Part shown: one piece after another, positions 5,713 to 9,604 of the stretch | How the letters are laid out: each line of letters opens with the position of its first letter | How positions within the stretch are numbered: the stretch's first letter is position 1 | Source of the DNA: Bacteroidales bacterium UBA5197 | Lineage (GTDB): Bacteria > Bacteroidota > Bacteroidia > Bacteroidales > Lentimicrobiaceae | Direction of reading: 5' to 3' | Assembly: GCA_002412885.1 (NCBI GenBank) | Contig: DHVX01000077.1 | Location: 1-9,604 of the forward strand | Length of the DNA: 9,604 bases | Translations under genes and position numbers: made by a program | Notes under the pieces: model-generated | The model's input: the letters and a program-made list of their open reading frames with translations, nothing else | What the model was told of the DNA's origin: nothing | The model's database searches: none

Positions 5713-8700
5713 ATGAGAGGACTCCTACTTCCGTTGTTGCTGCTGCCGATGCTTATCAGCGCACAAATCACCGATAAAAAAAACAAACCGGCAGTTGCTG
5801 CTTATTCCGAACTTCAGCCCATGAGTGCTTATGACTCGCTGATGTTGTCGCAACTTCCTGAGTTTAAAGCCGACCAGAATGCCTTGCGGCGATTGCTTCC
5901 CAATTCGGTTGACAATTCAACATTGCCCTGGTTCAGGCCTTTGGTGGCGCAGGTGGGGCTGGAATGCGGACAAGCGAGCAGCATCGGCGTAGTGTTTACT
6001 TACGAAATGGCTTTTGCCAGGCAGGTGCCCGCCAATATTCCTGAAAATCAATACACAACCCACTTTACCTATAACTTTATAAATGGGGGGTCCAATGCAG
6101 GAATTAATTATTATGAGTCATATGAAATCATAAAAAAGGCTGGCAATCCTACCATTGCCCAATACGGCGGAATGGCTCCCGGGGGTCCGTCAATGTGGAT
6201 GAACGGATATAACAAGTACTACAACGCCATGCGTAACCGTGTAAGCGAAGTTTACTCCATAAAAGTAAATACTGCCGAAGGCATACAAACCCTGAAGAAC
6301 TGGATTTACGATCATGCCAATGGTTCCACTGCCGGTGGCGTAGGGTGCTTTTATGCCGAATTTTCAAATCCGCCTACCTTATTACCTCCTGGCACACCCG
6401 AAGCCGGAAAGCATGTAATTCCATCCTGGGGCAATTCTGCTAACCATGCCATGTCAATTTGTGGCTACAATGATTTAATCTGTTGGGATTACAACAACGA
6501 CGGACAATACACCAACCATATCGACATTAACGGCGACGGAATTGTGGATGTACGTGATTGGGAAATCGGAGGTTTCAAGATGGCCAATACCTATGGTTCA
6601 ATCAGCGGCTGGGGCGATCAGGGCTTTGCCTACATGATGTACAAATCGGTAGCCGATCAGTTTCAGCAGGGCGGAATCTGGAACAATACAGTGGTAATTA
6701 TAGATGTAAAACAAGACCATCAGCCGCAGCTTACTGCTAAAATACAACTGTCGCACAGTTGCCGCAGCAAGCTTAAGGTTACGGTGGGCGTTTCAGCCGA
6801 TCCTCTGGCCACTCAACCTGAACAGATACTCCATTTCCCGATTTTTGATTTTCAGGGAGGTTGCCTGCCCATGCAGGGAAACGGGCTTCCTGAAAACATT
6901 GAATTCGGCCTTGACCTGAACCCTTTGCTGGTGCATATCGAGCCGGGCACAGAAGCCAGGTTCTTTCTGATGATTGAAGAGAATGACCCCCTGAACAATG
7001 ATTCAGGTTCGCTCATGAGCTTTTCGCTGATGGATTACACCCAGGGTGTGAATGAAATCAACAGTCAGGTGTATGAACTTCCATTGGTTGGCAATGCAAT
7101 GACCATGGTGCATGTTAATGCTTCCATAGCTTACGACCCTGTACTTATTACAACCAATGAACTTCCTCCTTTGCAGTTATACGGAAACTACGCTGCCCAG
7201 CTTGAGGCCGCAGGAGGAACAGCTCCGTACAAATGGAAAATTGCCGAAGAATACACCCGCCTCGATTCAACAGCCACAATGCCGGTAATTACTGCACAAA
7301 AACTGGTGCTGTCGAACAACAACAGCGGCAAAGCAGAAGTAATACTGCCCTTTGCTTTTCCCTATTTCGGAAAGTATTACAATGTAATTTATGCCACTTC
7401 AGATGGGTACCTCACATTCGAAAACACCCTCTTGCCCTGGCCCTATTATATTGAAGGGAAAACCTATTTTATCGATAATCCCATGATTGCACCCAGCATG
7501 TCGCACCCTTATATTGTCAACTCAGGAGAGGGCGACGGCGTTTGGTACGAAGCATCTGAGGATTATGTTACTTTCAGGTGGAAGCTATCTGTTTATCAGA
7601 CAACAGGAACCATGAATGCAACTGCCCGTCTTTACCGTGATGGCCGCATTGAGATGAACTTCGGGGAGTTTAATGTGCCTTCTTTCGTAAGAAGATACAC
7701 CGGCATTTCGGCCGGCGACGGAGAGAGCTATTACCTTATGTCGCACTACCCTGATTATTCCCCGGCAATGGATCAGTTTGTCAGATTTTCGCCGGTTGTG
7801 CTGCATCCGGGCATACAGCTTTCTCCTGAAGGATTGCTTTCAGGTACTGCTGTGGAAATGTCGGAAGAAATTCCTCTGCGTTTTCAGGTTACCGACAACA
7901 ACAACCTGAAAAGCTATAAAACACTGTTGCTCAATACCGAAGGACTACAGATGGAGTACGATGTTACCGCAGGCGATGATGCAATTATTGAATTTGGCGA
8001 AAACTTCACCCTTGATCTGCACATCACCAATCACAATAGTTTTGCCATAGGGCAAACAAATTTCAGCATCACAACACTTAACCCAAACTTCAATATAATC
8101 AATAACCAGGCAAGCATACAGGGACTTTTACCGGGCGAAACAATCACATTGGAAAATGCCTTTGCCCTGCATGCCGATAACAATGTACCTGACAATCATC
8201 AGGGTACATTTGTGATATCAGCTGCTTCGGCTGAAGGAAACTGGGCACGTACCATTAGGCTGACTGCATATCGGCCGGTGATGACTATTGGCGAACTTGA
8301 AATAATAGATGGGAATAATGGTATCCTTGAACCCGGTGAAAATGCACTTTTCAGGCTCACAATTGCCAATAACGGTGGTGCTGAACTGATGAATGCAGTG
8401 GCTAGTCTGCAAACATGGGATCCTTACCTCACCATAACAGGAATCACACAAACACGCGACACCCTGAAACCGGGTGACTCATGGACCATAACCTACAACC
8501 TCAGCCTTGCTCCTGCCACACCGCTTTTCCATGTGCTGCTTATTAATGTGAATGTTTCCGGACATAATCAGTTCAACTTCCTGCAAACCATTCCATTGCT
8601 CACCGGCTTTATTGTGGAAGATTTTGAAACCGGCGACTTCTCATCATTCAGCTGGCAAACAGGAGGCAATGCAAACTGGAGCATTGAAACAGACAAAGCA

Positions 8701-9315
8701 TGGGAAGGAATCTATAACGCCCGTTCGGGAATTATCACCGACAATCAATCGTCAGCATTATGGCTTGATTGGAATGTGGCTTATGCCGATTCGGTTTCGT
8801 TCTGGTATAGCGTTTCGTCGGAACCTGGTTATGATTTCCTTCATTTTTATTGCGGCAATGAAGAAATGGGAAAATGGGCAGGAAATGTTCCATGGACCAA
8901 CGCCCGTTTTGCTGTTGGTGCCGGAGATCAGAAATTCATGTGGAGATACATTAAAGATTACAGCGTTTCAACCGGTGATGACTGTGCCCGTATTGATTAT
9001 ATTGTACTGCCTGTGTTTGCCGTGCCAACCCCCGCCGGCAATGCAGAAACAATGATTTCGGCTTTCTCAGTGTATCCAAATCCTTTTGATGGCGATTTTA
9101 CAGTTTCCTTCAGCCTGAAAGAATCCAGCCGGGTAAACCTGCTGATCAGTGATGCACAAGGTAGAATCCTATACCGGCATTCATACACCCATCCGCTCAG
9201 CGAAGGACACTATATTCTTCAGCCCGATATAAACCTGAACGGATCAGGAATTTATCTTATTGTTTTGGAAACCGATACAGCAAAATATGTAAAAAAGCTG
9301 ATCCGGACGAAATAG
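5713..9315 (+). CDS. Papain-fold (C1-like) secreted protein with nidogen-like insert, T9SS cargo
   Basis: The 1200-aa product starts at the ATG at 5713 with a signal peptide (MRGLLLPLLLLPMLISAQ, cleaved near 18). The peptidase-like domain (about 70-330) has Q80 and C85 in QVGLECGQAS, H245 in NHAMSICGYND, and N292 in MANTYG followed by WGDQGFAYM, matching the Gln, His and Asn regions of papain. Between His and Asn is an inserted calcium-loop-like stretch (DYNNDG at 259 and DINGDGIVDVRDWE at 271). Papain's CGSCW is replaced by CGQAS, so C85 is the only candidate nucleophile nearby. Later parts: a beta region about 335-480; an Ig-like domain whose halves (about 486-510 and 698-735) flank a nidogen-like segment (about 515-695); two CARDB-like repeats (about 745-850 and 856-965); a jelly-roll module (970-1100); and a T9SS type A sorting domain (about 1118-1200, VYPNPF ... 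GIYLIVLE ... VKKLIRTK). Similar Bacteroidota proteins are usually labelled C1 family peptidase (recall). The gap from the C25 stop is 174 bases, so co-transcription is possible but unproven. Activity is uncertain. Confidence 0.92.
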   Translation: MRGLLLPLLLLPMLISAQITDKKNKPAVAAYSELQPMSAYDSLMLSQLPEFKADQNALRRLLPNSVDNSTLPWFRPLVAQVGLECGQASSIGVVFTYEMAFARQVPANIPENQYTTHFTYNFINGGSNAGINYYESYEIIKKAGNPTIAQYGGMAPGGPSMWMNGYNKYYNAMRNRVSEVYSIKVNTAEGIQTLKNWIYDHANGSTAGGVGCFYAEFSNPPTLLPPGTPEAGKHVIPSWGNSANHAMSICGYNDLICWDYNNDGQYTNHIDINGDGIVDVRDWEIGGFKMANTYGSISGWGDQGFAYMMYKSVADQFQQGGIWNNTVVIIDVKQDHQPQLTAKIQLSHSCRSKLKVTVGVSADPLATQPEQILHFPIFDFQGGCLPMQGNGLPENIEFGLDLNPLLVHIEPGTEARFFLMIEENDPLNNDSGSLMSFSLMDYTQGVNEINSQVYELPLVGNAMTMVHVNASIAYDPVLITTNELPPLQLYGNYAAQLEAAGGTAPYKWKIAEEYTRLDSTATMPVITAQKLVLSNNNSGKAEVILPFAFPYFGKYYNVIYATSDGYLTFENTLLPWPYYIEGKTYFIDNPMIAPSMSHPYIVNSGEGDGVWYEASEDYVTFRWKLSVYQTTGTMNATARLYRDGRIEMNFGEFNVPSFVRRYTGISAGDGESYYLMSHYPDYSPAMDQFVRFSPVVLHPGIQLSPEGLLSGTAVEMSEEIPLRFQVTDNNNLKSYKTLLLNTEGLQMEYDVTAGDDAIIEFGENFTLDLHITNHNSFAIGQTNFSITTLNPNFNIINNQASIQGLLPGETITLENAFALHADNNVPDNHQGTFVISAASAEGNWARTIRLTAYRPVMTIGELEIIDGNNGILEPGENALFRLTIANNGGAELMNAVASLQTWDPYLTITGITQTRDTLKPGDSWTITYNLSLAPATPLFHVLLINVNVSGHNQFNFLQTIPLLTGFIVEDFETGDFSSFSWQTGGNANWSIETDKAWEGIYNARSGIITDNQSSALWLDWNVAYADSVSFWYSVSSEPGYDFLHFYCGNEEMGKWAGNVPWTNARFAVGAGDQKFMWRYIKDYSVSTGDDCARIDYIVLPVFAVPTPAGNAETMISAFSVYPNPFDGDFTVSFSLKESSRVNLLISDAQGRILYRHSYTHPLSEGHYILQPDINLNGSGIYLIVLETDTAKYVKKLIRTK

Positions 9316-9328
9316 CTTTTTTAAACCA

Positions 9329-9359
9329 TCCCAAATGGGACAGGCTGGATCGTCGATCC
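9329..9359. other. Two short inverted repeats after the papain-like gene
   Basis: TCCCA-AA-TGGGA (9329-9340) and GGATCG-T-CGATCC (9347-9359) are exact but very short palindromes just before the main terminator. Their loops are too small for stable RNA hairpins as drawn. They may be protein-binding palindromes or remnants of intergenic repeats. No function can be assigned. Confidence 0.3.
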
Positions 9360-9369
9360 CCTTCAAAAT

Positions 9370-9407
9370 AACCTTCCAGGTTTTCTTCCAACCTGGAAGG
9401 TTTTGTT
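9370..9407 (+). terminator. Rho-independent terminator of the papain-like gene
   Basis: AACCTTCCAGGTT (9370-9382) and AACCTGGAAGGTT (9390-9402) form a perfect 13-bp stem with a 7-base loop (TTCTTCC), followed by TTGTT. It begins 54 bases after the stop codon at 9315. The A-rich left flank (CAAAATA) would provide a short T tract on the minus strand, so it may act in both directions. Confidence 0.8.
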
Positions 9408-9419
9408 AATCCCATTTTA

Positions 9420-9480
9420 GCGCATCCCATTCACGCGCATCCTGTTCACGCGCGTCCCCTGACGCGTGTATTAGCTGCGC
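9420..9480. repeat. Degenerate 15-bp tandem repeat array
   Basis: Three head-to-tail units are visible: GCGCATCCCATTCAC (9420-9434), GCGCATCCTGTTCAC (9435-9449) and GCGCGTCCCCTGAC (9450-9463, one base shorter), then a decayed unit starting GCGTG. CACGCG of one unit and CGCGTG of the last can pair, so the array may also fold. It is non-coding, lies just outside a terminator, and looks like Bacteroidota intergenic repeat DNA. Confidence 0.6.
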
Positions 9481-9497
9481 ATTAGAATAAAAATCTG

Positions 9498-9604
9498 AAA
9501 TCAGAGGTAAGAGGTAAGAGTTTTACGCCGAAATCCGAACCGAAGCGAAGCGGAGCTCACCGAAGGTAAATCAGAAATCAGAGGTAAGAGTTTTACGCCA
9601 AAAT
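9498..9604. repeat. Two copies of a heptamer-built direct repeat, 70-bp period, running off the window
   Basis: Copy 1 (9498-9529) reads AAATCAG once, AGGTAAG twice, then AGTTTTACGCC. Copy 2 (9568-9599) reads AAATCAG twice, AGGTAAG once, then AGTTTTACGCC. Both are therefore 32 bases long but have different heptamer make-up. The 38-base spacer (9530-9567) contains several CGAAG/CCGAA motifs and the sequence after copy 2 (AAAAT) resembles the start of that spacer (GAAAT), so the array probably continues past 9604. No coding potential or protein-like frame is seen here. Confidence 0.65.

Noticed and set aside
8552..9055. 167-codon plus-strand frame overlapping the papain-like gene
   Set aside because: It is an out-of-frame shadow of the jelly-roll region of the 1200-aa protein, with no start signal or domain.
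9498..9604. CRISPR array
   Set aside because: Only two copies are visible, the repeat composition differs between copies, the spacer is itself repetitive (CGAAG words), and no cas gene is in the window.
9329..9604. Insertion sequence end or integron attachment site
   Set aside because: No transposase or integrase, no target-site duplication, and the inverted repeats are internal hairpins rather than paired termini.

Overview
The window looks like chromosomal DNA of a Bacteroidota member, probably an anaerobic Bacteroidales-type lineage. Both large genes end in a type IX secretion (T9SS) type A C-terminal sorting domain. The one clear promoter has the Bacteroidota -33/-7 form (ATTG, 20 bases, TATATTTG). 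Start codons lack Shine-Dalgarno sequences, and signal peptides end in the common 'AQ' or 'FA' style. Nothing allows a genus-level call.

Layout. The left part (1-1639) is on the minus strand: the 5' part of a secreted beta-rich, possibly LolA-like protein (1-509), then two tandem paralogous small membrane proteins (589-1038 and 1205-1639) sharing the signature GIPGFWWGCIFGP. A Rho-independent terminator on the same strand lies between the paralogs. A divergent non-coding region (1640-2091) carries the upstream paralog's promoter and a perfect 14-bp palindrome. The right part is on the plus strand: a 1148-aa gingipain-type (family C25) cysteine peptidase (2092-5538), then a 1200-aa papain-fold (C1-like) protein (5713-9315). 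A hairpin with a GCAA loop lies between them and a strong 13-bp-stem terminator follows the second. The right edge (9420-9604) is non-coding repeat DNA: a degenerate 15-bp tandem array, then two copies of a 70-bp-period unit built from permuted heptamers.

How the genes may work together (inference). The two large proteins are predicted T9SS cargo: exported by Sec, moved across the outer membrane, and anchored or released at the surface. They have unrelated peptidase heads but share a jelly-roll module just upstream of their tail regions. This suggests a surface protein-degradation pair. The C25 protein keeps the Arg at the pro/mature junction and an Asp matching the gingipain R S1 aspartate, so it is predicted to be Arg-specific and possibly self-activating. 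The papain-like protein keeps the Gln, His and Asn of the C1 active site but has CGQAS where papain has CGSCW, so its nucleophile is uncertain. The role of the small membrane paralogs is unknown, and nothing in the sequence links them to the peptidases beyond adjacency.
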